From Maritimibacter sp. (GTDB lineage Bacteria; Pseudomonadota; Alphaproteobacteria; Rhodobacterales; Rhodobacteraceae), in assembly GCA_002695005.1 (NCBI GenBank), contig NZNT01000015.1, positions 62,001 through 126,000 of the forward strand: a stretch of DNA of 64,000 nucleotides. The letters are read 5' to 3'. Positions within the stretch are counted from its first letter, which is position 1, and each line of letters opens with the position of its first letter. The position numbers and the translations under genes were made by a program. Below the pieces are notes generated by a model. It was not told the DNA's origin. It worked only from the letters and a program-made list of their open reading frames with translations, and searched no databases. Of this stretch, positions 44,234 through 54,132 are shown piece by piece.

Positions 44234-44334
44234 GCTCGCCGACGATCATCGCGGCCCGCGTTGGAAGCCTTGGCCCAAACCGCTGTCCGCGCTATTGTTT
44301 CGCAAAATGAAACCCGAAACGGCCGGGGGCAGGC

Positions 44335-45615
44335 ATGACGATCACGAAACTATCACGGCGCGGCTTTGCGCTGGGCGGACTCGCGCTGACGGGGCTCACC
44401 GCTTGCGGTCGTGCAGCCGGACCGATCGGTGGGGCGAGCAACGTGGCCTCGACCTCGTCCTCGTCATTTCAGACGGCGTCCAACGCGGGATACGATTCCT
44501 GGGTCGTAAGCTTCAAGAACCGGGCCGTGGGTTCGGGGTATGCCCAACCCGTCGTCGATCGCGCGTTTCGCGGGGCCGGCTACCTCCCCGGCGTGATTGA
44601 GCGGGACCGCAAGCAGACGGAATTCACGCGTACGCTCGAAGACTACCTCGCCATCGCAGCCAGCGACGAGCGCGTGCGCAACGGACGCGCCAATTTCCGC
44701 GCGCTTTCGGGCAAGCTCTCGTCCATCGAAAGCCAGTACGGCGTCGACGCGAAGGTCGTCGCGGCGATCTGGGGCATGGAAAGCTCCTACGGCACGCGGC
44801 GCGGTGACGTTCACATCGTCTCGGCCATGTCCACGCTCGCCTACGACGGGCGGCGCAAGGATTTCTTCGAAAAACAGCTCTTCGCGGTGCTCAAGATCCT
44901 GGCCGCCGGCGACACCACGCCCGAGAACATGCGCGGCTCATGGGCCGGCGCGATGGGGCATACGCAGTTCATGCCGACCTCCTACCTCGCCTATGCCGTG
45001 GACTTCACCGGCGACGGGCGGCGCGACATCTGGGCTGACGATCCGACCGACGCGCTGGCCTCCGCCGCCAACTACCTGCGCCAGTTCGGCTGGACCAAGG
45101 GACAGCCGTGGGGTGTCGAGGTGAAATTGCCCGAGGGCTTCGACCGCTCGCAGGCCGGCTTTTCCAACAGCCGGAGCGTGAGCACCTGGACGTCGATGGG
45201 CGTGCGCGACATGAACGGCGGCACGGTGCCCAATCACGGCGCCGCCCGCGTGATCGAACCCGCCGGCGGCGGCGGTCCGGCGTTCATGGTGTTCAAGAAC
45301 TTCGATGTCATCAAGCGCTACAACAACGCGACCTCCTACGCGATTGGCGTGGGTCATCTGGGTGACCGGATCGCAGGCGGCGGCCCGATCCGGGGCAACT
45401 TCGGCCCTGATCCGCAGGGCCTCACGCTCGAAGACCGCAAGGACATCCAGCGCCGGCTGACCTCCAAGGGCTTCGACACCGATGGCACGGACGGCGTTAT
45501 TGGTGCCAAGTCCGAAGCGGCCATCCGCGCGTTCGAGGCTGCCAACGGTATGCCCTCGAGCGGTCTCGCCACCAAGGCGTTACTGGTCAAGCTGGGCGGT
45601 CGGCCCGGCGCCTGA
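44335..45615 (+). CDS. MltB-like lytic murein transglycosylase lipoprotein
   Basis: 426 residues. The N-terminus has SRRGFALGGLALTGLTAC: a twin-Arg-like n-region and a lipobox (LTAC, lipid Cys24). The SLT-2/MltB domain has the catalytic Glu in WGMESSYGTRRG, then AGAMGHTQFMPTSYL and FTGDGRRDIW. The C-terminal 60 residues are a peptidoglycan-binding domain (DIQRRLTSKGFDTDGTDGVIGAKSEAAIRAFE). It cleaves glycan strands to 1,6-anhydro products. Confidence 0.95.
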   Translation: MTITKLSRRGFALGGLALTGLTACGRAAGPIGGASNVASTSSSSFQTASNAGYDSWVVSFKNRAVGSGYAQPVVDRAFRGAGYLPGVIERDRKQTEFTRTLEDYLAIAASDERVRNGRANFRALSGKLSSIESQYGVDAKVVAAIWGMESSYGTRRGDVHIVSAMSTLAYDGRRKDFFEKQLFAVLKILAAGDTTPENMRGSWAGAMGHTQFMPTSYLAYAVDFTGDGRRDIWADDPTDALASAANYLRQFGWTKGQPWGVEVKLPEGFDRSQAGFSNSRSVSTWTSMGVRDMNGGTVPNHGAARVIEPAGGGGPAFMVFKNFDVIKRYNNATSYAIGVGHLGDRIAGGGPIRGNFGPDPQGLTLEDRKDIQRRLTSKGFDTDGTDGVIGAKSEAAIRAFEAANGMPSSGLATKALLVKLGGRPGA

Positions 45616-45655
45616 GCGCTGGGCTCGCTCTTCTTCGGTCTGGAAATCCCGGGGC

Positions 45656-46294
45656 TCAGGCCAGCGCGTCCGACAGCGCCCTCTGGAAACCGGTCGCCTC
45701 GGCGAAACGGGCCGGCAGCGTCGTGGTCAGCGACGCCTGTTCGCCCGCATCCACCTCATGCCACAGGACGAGGCCTTTGCGCCGCAGATGCGCCCCCTGC
45801 GGGTGATCGGGCGGAAACGGAGTCGGCACGCGCTTCAACGCTGGGTCCGACATGTCCCACCCAGCGGCTTCCAGCGCGGCGGCCTGCGCCACCACCGGAT
45901 GCCCACCCGCCACCCGCTCACGCCAGCCGGGCAGGGCGTCCTTGGGAAAGGCCATCGACCCCACGCCCAGCTTGCAATAGCTCGCAGAGGCTCCGAACAT
46001 GAAGCTTATGGGCGCGCCCTGCACGGTCCATTGCATGTGCAGATGCGTGTTGTAGGGTGTCTTGTCCTTGGAAAACCGCACGTCGCGATGCACCCGGTAG
46101 AGTTTGGGCGTGACCGTCTGGCCCATGTCGCGAGCGAGCCGCTGTGCGATATCGTCGAGCAACAGGTCGGCGGGGCGCTTCACTGCAGCCTCGTAATCTG
46201 CCTTGTGCGCCGCAAACCACTCCCGGTCGTTGTTCGCAGCCAGCCGTGCGAAAAAGTCGCGGGAGCCGGGCACGAGGTCATGAAAGCTGTCCAT
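45656..46294 (-). CDS. DUF2461 family protein
   Basis: 212 residues with GGAGGAGAG before the ATG. The pattern is RDFFARLAANNDREWFAAHKADYEAAVKRPADLLL, then KLYRVHRDVRFSKDKTPYNTHLHMQW and the later YCKLGVGSM segment, matching DUF2461 (TIGR02453). Function unknown. Confidence 0.9.
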   Translation of the reverse strand: MDSFHDLVPGSRDFFARLAANNDREWFAAHKADYEAAVKRPADLLLDDIAQRLARDMGQTVTPKLYRVHRDVRFSKDKTPYNTHLHMQWTVQGAPISFMFGASASYCKLGVGSMAFPKDALPGWRERVAGGHPVVAQAAALEAAGWDMSDPALKRVPTPFPPDHPQGAHLRRKGLVLWHEVDAGEQASLTTTLPARFAEATGFQRALSDALA

Positions 46295-46384
46295 TCACTC
46301 TCCTCCGAGTTCGGTGCAGTCTGGCCCCCAACACCCCATTCGCCAATAGGCTTGATGAACGGATCCTGACAGGAGGCGTCAGCT

Positions 46385-46981
46385 ATGTGGAACGACCGTT
46401 ACGCTATCGAGGATTTCGTCTTCGGCACCGCGCCCTCGCAGTTTCTTGTCGCGCGGCAGGACTACCTCGAATCGGGGATGACCGCGCTCGCCGTGGCCGA
46501 TGGCGAAGGACGCAATTCCGTATTCATGGCCCGAAAGGGCCTGCGCGTCACGGCGATGGAGGCCGCACCCAACGCCATTGCCAAGGGACGCAAGCTCGCG
46601 CGGGCGCATCACGTCGAGGTCGAGTTCGTCGAGGCTGACATTTTCGACTGGGATTGGGACGCCACGCAGTACGACGTCGTCGCGGGCATCTTCTTTCAAT
46701 TCATGGGGCCTGAGGATCGCGCCACGGTCTTCGACGGCATGAAGCGCGCCGTGGCTCCCGGCGGGCTGCTGATGATCCACGGGTACACGCCGAAGCAACT
46801 GGAGTACGGTACCGGCGGACCAGGTGTGGCGGAGAACCTCTACACGGAAGACTTGCTGGCAGAGGCTGTCGCCGGGTGGGAAGTGCTCTGCCTCGAGTCC
46901 TATGAGACCGAGCTCGATGAGGGGGCCGGTCATTCCGGCATGTCAGCGCTCATCGACCTGATCGCGCGAAAGCCCGGCTGA
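46385..46981 (+). CDS. class I SAM-dependent methyltransferase (TehB-like)
   Basis: 198 residues with CAGGAGG before the ATG. SAM-binding motif I is ALAVADGEGRNSVFMARKG, motif II is VTAMEAAPNAIAKG, and motif III/IV EADIFDWDWDATQYDVVAGIFFQF. It resembles the short thiol/tellurite/heavy-element methyltransferase group by length and the N-terminal MWNDRYAIEDFVFG. Substrate unknown. Confidence 0.88.
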   Translation: MWNDRYAIEDFVFGTAPSQFLVARQDYLESGMTALAVADGEGRNSVFMARKGLRVTAMEAAPNAIAKGRKLARAHHVEVEFVEADIFDWDWDATQYDVVAGIFFQFMGPEDRATVFDGMKRAVAPGGLLMIHGYTPKQLEYGTGGPGVAENLYTEDLLAEAVAGWEVLCLESYETELDEGAGHSGMSALIDLIARKPG

Positions 46982-47217
46982 ATGGTGCGGCATGCACCAG
47001 CTGCGGCCATGATACCGTCGCTCAAGCGGCAAGCCATTCCGGCAAGGTCCTGAGATATAACGATACCTGGCTCCAACGGCTCGGTTTTGTCAGGATGATG
47101 GCCGAGCGCGCGTGACGCCGAGTCCATGAAGAGGGGTGCCCGGAACAGGCACGCCCCGTTTTCGACCATCCGATCAAATCCCTTTCCCCCGCCTGCGCCT
47201 CATGGCAAAGGACCCCC

Positions 47218-48588
47218 ATGTCCCGCCTCGCCACATATCGCAGTCATGCCAGTGCCCACTTGGCCCTTGGCCTGCCGCTTATAGGCAGCCAGCTCGCACA
47301 GGTCGCGGTGCAGACGACCGACACGCTGATGATCGGCTGGTACGACGTGCGCGCGCTCGCGGCGCTGGTCTTGGGCACCTCTGTTTACATTCTGTTTTTC
47401 CTTTTCATCTCCGGCTTCGCATGGGCGGTCACACCGCTGGTCGCGGCAGCGGCGGAGCATGATGACGAGGTGCGCATCCGGCGCGTCACGCGCATGGGCC
47501 TGTGGGTGTCTCTCGGGGCAGGCGCACTTTGTCTGCCGGCCTTCATCTGGTCCAAGCCGCTGCTCGTCGCGCTGGGGCAAGACCCGGACATCGCGGGAAT
47601 GGCGCAGGTTTACCTGCGCATCGCAGGGTTCGGCATCCTGCCCGGTCTCGCGGTGATGGTCCTCAAGGGCTACCTCTCCGCGCTCGAGAAAACGCGGGTG
47701 CAGTTCCGCGTGACCGTCGGCGCGGCGCTCGCCAACGTCGTCTTCAACTACCTGCTGATCTTCGGCAGCTTCGGCTTTCCCGAACTGGGCATCCGCGGCG
47801 CGGCCATCGCTTCGCTCGGGGTCAATCTCATCTCTGCGGTCTGGCTCGCGGTCTACGCCATTCGCACCTTCCCGGACCATGATCTCTTCCGCAGGCTCTG
47901 GCGCCCCGACGGCGAGGCGCTGCGCGAAGTTTCAGGAATGGGCTGGCAAATCGGGCTGACGACGGTGGCAGAGGTCGGGCTGTTCAATTTCTCCTCGATC
48001 GTGATGGGGTGGATCGGCACCATCCAGCTTGCCGCGCATGGCGTCGCGCTCCAGATCGCCACCATCGCTTTCATGGTGCAGCTTGGACTGTCCAACGCGG
48101 CCACCGTGCGCGCGGGCCGGGCTTACGGACGGCGCGACCGTCAGGGTCTCACCGATGGGGCCGTTGCGGTCTGGCTCCTGGGGTTCGGCTTCGCGGTGGT
48201 GTCGCTGGTGATTTTTCTTGCCGTTCCAGAAACGCTCATCGGGCTGTTTATCGACCCGGATGACCCATTGCGCGGTGAAATCCTCGCCATCGGCGCCACG
48301 CTCCTCGCCATGGCCGCGCTGTTCCAGTTCGTCGACTCGGCGCAGGTGCTCGCCATTTCGATCCTGCGCGGCATGCAGGACACGCGCCAGCCGCTCATCG
48401 TCGCTGCGATAAGCTACTGGCTCATCGGCGCACCGACGACCTACGTTTTCGGCATCGTGCTGGGATGGGAAGGCGTGGGGGTCTGGCTTGGCCTCGTCCT
48501 CGGGCTCGCCTGTGCGGCCGTCTTCCTTCAGCTTCGGTTCTGGCGCCTTACCCGCTACGTCGATCCTGAAGGGGCGCGCTACGCCTGA
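47218..48588 (+). CDS. MATE-family efflux transporter (NorM/DinF type)
   Basis: 456 residues with AAAGGA before the ATG and 12 predicted helices. Two homologous halves are seen: LPLIGSQLAQVAVQTTDTLMIGWYD and LREVSGMGWQIGLTTVAEVGLF. The helix 3-4 segment GIRGAAIASLGVNLISAVW is typical of MATE proteins. It exports cationic drugs using Na+ or H+. It stands alone. Confidence 0.94.
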   Translation: MSRLATYRSHASAHLALGLPLIGSQLAQVAVQTTDTLMIGWYDVRALAALVLGTSVYILFFLFISGFAWAVTPLVAAAAEHDDEVRIRRVTRMGLWVSLGAGALCLPAFIWSKPLLVALGQDPDIAGMAQVYLRIAGFGILPGLAVMVLKGYLSALEKTRVQFRVTVGAALANVVFNYLLIFGSFGFPELGIRGAAIASLGVNLISAVWLAVYAIRTFPDHDLFRRLWRPDGEALREVSGMGWQIGLTTVAEVGLFNFSSIVMGWIGTIQLAAHGVALQIATIAFMVQLGLSNAATVRAGRAYGRRDRQGLTDGAVAVWLLGFGFAVVSLVIFLAVPETLIGLFIDPDDPLRGEILAIGATLLAMAALFQFVDSAQVLAISILRGMQDTRQPLIVAAISYWLIGAPTTYVFGIVLGWEGVGVWLGLVLGLACAAVFLQLRFWRLTRYVDPEGARYA

Positions 48589-48619
48589 CGCACCGGCCTC
48601 GCGCCCGCGCTGTCCCTCT

Positions 48620-48668
48620 TCTTTGGTCCAGAAATACCTCGGGGGGCTGGGGGGCAGCGCCCCCCAGC
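48620..48668 (+). repeat. Rhodobacterales-type intergenic hairpin repeat
   Basis: CTTTGGTCCAGAAATACCTC is followed by a perfect stem GCTGGGGGGC (48646-48655) / GCCCCCCAGC (48659-48668). This layout (CCAGAAATA leader plus a G/C-rich hairpin) recurs in intergenic regions of many Rhodobacteraceae. A degenerate leader copy (TTCTTCGGTCTGGAAATCCC) lies at 45631-45650. It may also serve as a terminator-like structure for the convergent genes here. Confidence 0.6.
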
Positions 48669-48702
48669 GGGTCGTCGGGCGCCCCGCGCCCGGCGACACC
48701 GT

Positions 48703-49107
48703 TCAGTCCTCGCGTATCAACCGCTCGGCCTTTTTGCGGACAAGAAGCGTGCGCAGGTCGTGCATCGCCATCAGGAGCGAGTCTGTCACCATCTCGAGCT
48801 GGTGGTCATCCGCATCCTTCTGCACCCAATGGGCGGTGTAGTTCAGCGTATCCACAGCGCGCAGTATATCGTCGATCTGGCGGGCAGAGAGCAATTCCTG
48901 CCGCTCGGCCAGCCAATCGGAAATCGCCGCCATGTCCTGATTCGACAGGGTGCGGTCACCATGGGGTTTGATATCGCCATTCTTCGTATTGACGACGGCG
49001 ATCTGGTCCATCTCGATACGGCGGTGGCGGTTCTGTGTATCCACCTTGAAAACGAAGGCGCCGTTCTCGCGAACGCGAAAGAAATACTCGGGAAGCTCGG
49101 TCGACAT
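48703..49107 (-). CDS. conserved hypothetical protein
   Basis: 134 residues with AGGAG upstream. It starts MSTELPEYFFRVRENGAFVF (a strand-rich first 50 residues) followed by helices (DMAAISDWLAERQELLSAR; MVTDSLLMAMHDLRTLLVRKKAERL). Soluble. No family recognised; the pattern looks lineage-specific to Rhodobacterales. Confidence 0.75.
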   Translation of the reverse strand: MSTELPEYFFRVRENGAFVFKVDTQNRHRRIEMDQIAVVNTKNGDIKPHGDRTLSNQDMAAISDWLAERQELLSARQIDDILRAVDTLNYTAHWVQKDADDHQLEMVTDSLLMAMHDLRTLLVRKKAERLIRED

Positions 49108-49197
49108 GGTTTCTTGTTACTCCTGCCCGCGGCATTTGTAACCGGCTCGTTCAAACAGGGCCAGTGGATCGGTGCCTTACCGCAACGTAAACCTGGC

Positions 49198-50418
<1,221 letters not shown>

Positions 50419-50478
50419 TCAGGGGTCGGCTTCGTCCTACGCTCCGCCAGACGAGCGATCAAGCGGGAAGGACGCGGG

Positions 50479-50868
50479 ATGGACGACAACTGGTACTCCG
50501 ATGAGAACGCCACATTCGGCGACCGGCTGGCCGGTGCACGCGAAGCGGCGGGGCTGAGCCAGAAGGAACTGGCCAAGAAACTGGGCATCAAGGTAAAGAC
50601 GCTGGCTTCGTGGGAGAACGATATTTCCGAGCCGCGCGCCAACCGGCTCCAGATGGTGTCGGGGCTTCTGAGCGTGTCGCTGCGTTGGCTGCTCACCGGT
50701 GAAGGCGAGGGCGTCGATCCCCCGGGCACCGAAGGGACGCTCTCACGGGACGCCAAGGCGCTCCTTCTGGAATTGCGCGAAGTGCAGACCGACATCACGG
50801 ATGCGACCAAGCGGATGGCGCGGCTCGAGAAGGGCCTGCGCAAGATGCTGGAGGACGGCAGCGCGTGA
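50479..50868 (+). CDS. XRE-type HTH regulator
   Basis: 129 residues. The HTH is RLAGAREAAGLSQKELAKKLGIKVKTLASWENDISEPRANRL, followed by LLSVSLRWLLTGEGEG, then a coiled-coil tail (ALLLELREVQTDITDATKRMARLEKGLRK) that may oligomerise. The TGA stop overlaps the GTG start of sdhE (GTGA), so it is co-translated with a TCA-cycle assembly factor. Confidence 0.9.
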   Translation: MDDNWYSDENATFGDRLAGAREAAGLSQKELAKKLGIKVKTLASWENDISEPRANRLQMVSGLLSVSLRWLLTGEGEGVDPPGTEGTLSRDAKALLLELREVQTDITDATKRMARLEKGLRKMLEDGSA

Positions 50869-51131
50869 CTATGACCGAGACGGCTGAAACGCGCCTCAAG
50901 CGCATGGGAATGCGGTCCTGGCGGCGTGGAACCAAAGAGATGGACATGATCCTCGGCCCTTTTGCCGACGATCGTCTGGCCGGGCTCTCGGCCACCGAGC
51001 TTGATCTCTACGACGAACTGTTGCTTGAGAACGATCAGGACCTCTATCAGTGGGTTTCGGGCCAGGTGTCGCCGCCGGACCGTTTTGCGGGACTCATCGC
51101 GTTGATCCGGGATCATAAGATCGCCGGATAG
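50865..51131 (+). CDS. sdhE: succinate dehydrogenase assembly factor SdhE (Sdh5/CptB)
   Basis: 88 residues from GTG 50865, which overlaps the previous stop and has GGAGG ten bases upstream (ATG 50871 is possible). The RGxxE motif is in RSWRRGTKEMDMILGPFAD, and the helical bundle ELDLYDELLLENDQDLYQWVSG follows. SdhE helps attach FAD covalently to SdhA. Coupling to an XRE regulator is unusual. Confidence 0.93.
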   Translation: MTMTETAETRLKRMGMRSWRRGTKEMDMILGPFADDRLAGLSATELDLYDELLLENDQDLYQWVSGQVSPPDRFAGLIALIRDHKIAG

Positions 51132-51216
51132 GCGCATGTTTTTCCTCGACCTTTAACCGAATATTCCGAGTTTTCGTTCAAACCTGTCGCGCAAGCAGTC
51201 AAATGCGGAGACAGGC

Positions 51217-51714
51217 ATGAGCATTCACGGTCCCATCGTTGCGGGCACGGACACCCGGTATCTGGCGCAATACCTGGACGCCCTGTCGCTGATCGAGCGG
51301 CTGCACAGGCTTCTGCTCGATGTCATCAAAGACGAGTTTGAACGCCTTGGCGTCCTTGAAATCAACGCCGTTCAGGCGCTCCTTCTGTTCAACATCGGTG
51401 AGAACGAGGTGACGGCGGGCGAGTTGAAAAGCCGCGGCTATTACCAGGGCTCCAACGTCTCATACAACCTCAAGAAACTGGTGGAGATGGGATACATGCA
51501 CCATCAGCGCTCCGAGATCGACAGGCGCTCCGTGCGGGTTCGGCTGACTGACAAGGGGCGGCACATCCGCGACGTGGTCGGCGGCCTCTTCGAACGACAC
51601 TCTGCCGGGTTGGAGGAACGGGCCATCCTGTCGCTCGACGGAATCGACGAGGTGAACACTTCGCTGAAACGGGTCGAACGGTTCTGGACCGACCAGATCC
51701 GCTACATCTACTGA
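51217..51714 (+). CDS. MarR/LdtR-like winged-helix regulator
   Basis: 165 residues. The winged helix reads NEVTAGELKSRGYYQGSNVSYNLKKLVEMGYMHHQRSEIDRRSVRVRLTDKGR, very like LdtR-type MarR regulators of alphaproteobacteria, which control an L,D-transpeptidase and stress genes. Flanking helices form the dimer interface. No transpeptidase gene lies beside it in this window. Confidence 0.88.
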   Translation: MSIHGPIVAGTDTRYLAQYLDALSLIERLHRLLLDVIKDEFERLGVLEINAVQALLLFNIGENEVTAGELKSRGYYQGSNVSYNLKKLVEMGYMHHQRSEIDRRSVRVRLTDKGRHIRDVVGGLFERHSAGLEERAILSLDGIDEVNTSLKRVERFWTDQIRYIY

Positions 51715-51787
51715 CCGGGATGGTTGGTGAACGGGGCGCAGGAAAAGGCCCCGGCGCGGGTAGTACGCGACGCGCGACCCATGGCGC

Positions 51788-52585
51788 CTAACCCCGGTCA
51801 GGAACTTCAGATGCTTCGAGCCCGCCCACGGCCAGCGCGTTGATCTCACGCAGGAGTTTCTTTTTCATCGCGCGGGCATAATCTTCGAACCCGTCGGCAC
51901 GTTCCACGAACGCGCCCGGGCCGCGGATCACGAGGTTCTCGAAATAGCTGAAAAGGTCGTCGTCGCCCGGCCCGGCACCCATGGAATCGATCGTGTTGAT
52001 GACGAGCGCGTTCACCGTCACCCCCTCGAGTTGCGCGAGGTCGTCGAGGTCCTGAGGTCGCGGCCCCGTATTCGATTTTCCGTCTCCGGAAATATCGATC
52101 GTACCCTTCCAGCACTCTGGTCCGCGCGCGAGCGCCGAACCGCCCACCGCCATAGCCGTGCCGAGCGCGGTGGACGGGGGCGAAGGGCTCCGCCGCGTGT
52201 CACGCAGGGTTCCCGCGATCCCGTTCAGCGTCGGCCGGTCCGTCACCAGCGTCCAATCGACGAGCAGGTTCTGAAACTGCGGTCCGCTCCATTCGAAAAC
52301 GTAAAGCGCGATGGGCGCGGCGCCGGGGGCGAGGATGGCGCGGGCAACCTGCGGATCGGTCAGCGCCTGCGCGAGCCCGTCCATCTGGAGCCTGTATTCG
52401 CCTGAATCGACCGAGCCCGATACGTCGAGGGCCAGAACCAAAGCCTGACGACACGTTCCGTCCTGTGACGCCGCAGGCGCGGCGCCGGCGATCAAGCCCA
52501 GTGATAGGACAAGCCCGAGCGCGTCAGAAACGCGATTCGAAACTGATCCCGCCAGAAAGCGTCTGCTGCGAGTAGATCGGCACAT
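51788..52585 (-). CDS. exported DUF1194 protein with VWA-like fold
   Basis: 265 residues from ATG 52585, which overlaps the upstream barrel gene by 62 bp; no better start with a ribosome site is visible. The DUF1194 motif is LVLALDVSGSVDSGEYRLQMDGLAQAL, a MIDAS-like DxSxS sequence of the von Willebrand A fold, and GTIDISGDGKSNTG supplies a second element. A hydrophobic signal segment (LGLVLSLGLIAGAAPAAS) precedes it. Probably periplasmic. Its overlap with an outer-membrane barrel gene suggests a joint role. Confidence 0.8.
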   Translation of the reverse strand: MCRSTRSRRFLAGSVSNRVSDALGLVLSLGLIAGAAPAASQDGTCRQALVLALDVSGSVDSGEYRLQMDGLAQALTDPQVARAILAPGAAPIALYVFEWSGPQFQNLLVDWTLVTDRPTLNGIAGTLRDTRRSPSPPSTALGTAMAVGGSALARGPECWKGTIDISGDGKSNTGPRPQDLDDLAQLEGVTVNALVINTIDSMGAGPGDDDLFSYFENLVIRGPGAFVERADGFEDYARAMKKKLLREINALAVGGLEASEVPDRG

Positions 52586-53876
52586 TGGACCACACCCGTT
52601 TGGCCTCGACGGTCACGACAGGCGAGAACCCCATGTAGGACAGGCCCCGGAAATCGGCCGAGACGCGGCCCGAAAGAATCCGGTCCTGCCGCCCCGTCGT
52701 GCTGAAGGGCGAAAAGTTGTAGGTCTTGTAGCCGTAATTGCCCCCGATCTCCAAATGCGCCCCGAGGATCGGGCGATTGAACTGGTATTCGAGGCCGACG
52801 GAGGGCAGCGAATAGACCTGTGCTGCGCCGGAGGAAAAACTGCGGGTGTAGTTGAGCGAAGCGCGCACGGTGTCGCCCCAGGCAAGCTTGTGCCCATAGC
52901 TCGCGCCCGCCGAAAGTGTGGTTTCAGGCACCAGACCGCCCTGCACAAGCAGACTCCGATCGGCCCGTCCCGTAAAAGTCAGGGCATCGCGCCCCTGTGC
53001 GATGGGGAAAGTGACGGCCGCGCCCGCGCCGAAGAAGTCGCTCAGCTTGGTGCCGCCGTACCAGTTGCGCCCGGCGCGACCGGAGAACTCAAGCCTAATG
53101 CCGTTGCCCACGATCTGCTTGTGCGTAGCGATCACGGCCAGCGAGTAGAAATCGTAATCATGTCCCGACACCGTCGGCGCCGCGGCGCGCGATTTCGCGT
53201 CAAGCCAGTTCATGCGCCCGGCACCCTCGACGCCAATGGTGGTCTGGGAGCGCTGGCTCTCGAACAGCCGGTACTCCAGCTTGCCCTGTGCCTCGGCGGT
53301 GAAACCAGACAGCGCCCGTGCGGTTGGCGAGAGCACGAAGGGCAGTCCGTAGATATAAATGATGCTCTCGGACGAGCCGTTGTTGATGTTCGAATTCGGC
53401 GATGCCCCGCCCGAGAACGAGAAGCGCCAGGGGTTCTTCTGTTTGACGAAGCGGTAGGCCTGCACCAAGCGCTCCATTTCCGCATCAGTCTGGACGTATG
53501 GCAAGGCGCGGCGCAGCCAGAACTGCGAGAGCACATAGTTGCCATCCTGCGCGATGATGTCGGCGGTGCGCACGGCCGCGGCGTAGCGGGCGGCCGGGAT
53601 GTCGGAGGCGTTGAACGCGGCCTGCGACGCCTCGCGCGCCGAACGTGACTGGCCCATCGCGAAGAGGATCTGCGATTTCAGAAGCAGTGCGTCGATGTCG
53701 CGCGGGTTGGCCGCAATCACGGCATTGGTCAGGCCAAGCGCCCGCGGCGCGTCGCCGGCGGCGAGCGCCTCGGCGGCGGCTGGAAGAACGGTTGACCGAT
53801 CCGGCGCCTGCGCCAGCGCCGGGGTGCCGAGGGCCGCGCAAAGCGCGACGACGGACATGATTCTGCGACCCCACAT
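52524..53876 (-). CDS. outer-membrane beta-barrel with N-terminal TPR (DUF560/Slam-like)
   Basis: 450 residues from ATG 53876; ATG 53858 is an alternative. The signal peptide ends near TPALAQA. TPR-like helices cover residues 25-130 (AAAEALAAGDAPRALGLTNAVIAANPRDIDALLL...). The DUF560 barrel begins with FSFSGGASPNSNINNGS, continues with alternating strands (GIRLEFSGRAGRNWYGG) and ends in the terminal aromatic FESRF. Slam proteins move lipoproteins to the cell surface; whether this homologue does so is not shown. Confidence 0.78.
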   Translation of the reverse strand: MWGRRIMSVVALCAALGTPALAQAPDRSTVLPAAAEALAAGDAPRALGLTNAVIAANPRDIDALLLKSQILFAMGQSRSAREASQAAFNASDIPAARYAAAVRTADIIAQDGNYVLSQFWLRRALPYVQTDAEMERLVQAYRFVKQKNPWRFSFSGGASPNSNINNGSSESIIYIYGLPFVLSPTARALSGFTAEAQGKLEYRLFESQRSQTTIGVEGAGRMNWLDAKSRAAAPTVSGHDYDFYSLAVIATHKQIVGNGIRLEFSGRAGRNWYGGTKLSDFFGAGAAVTFPIAQGRDALTFTGRADRSLLVQGGLVPETTLSAGASYGHKLAWGDTVRASLNYTRSFSSGAAQVYSLPSVGLEYQFNRPILGAHLEIGGNYGYKTYNFSPFSTTGRQDRILSGRVSADFRGLSYMGFSPVVTVEAKRVWSNVPIYSQQTLSGGISFESRF

Positions 53877-54132
53877 AACGGAGTGTCTACGCGACCGTGC
53901 ACGGCGGCTCACCCCCCCAATCAGGGGGCGGCGCGGAGCGTTGCGTGTTTGCACGGATACCACCATTCCTGCCCACTCGTTTCTTGTCTGGCAGTAGCGC
54001 ATCCGGGACCGCAACTGTCAAGAATCCCCCACGCCGCAGGGCCCGCGCCCCTAGTGGTTGTCTGTATAATTTTCGCAACATATGGTGGGCGCACCGCTTC
54101 CTCGGGAAGGAGTCGGGACAAGGGAGATCGCC

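Noticed and set aside
54057-54072. TTGTCT...TATAAT promoter before thyA
   Set aside because: The two hexamers are only a few bases apart rather than about 17, so the TATAAT is not supported as a -10 element.
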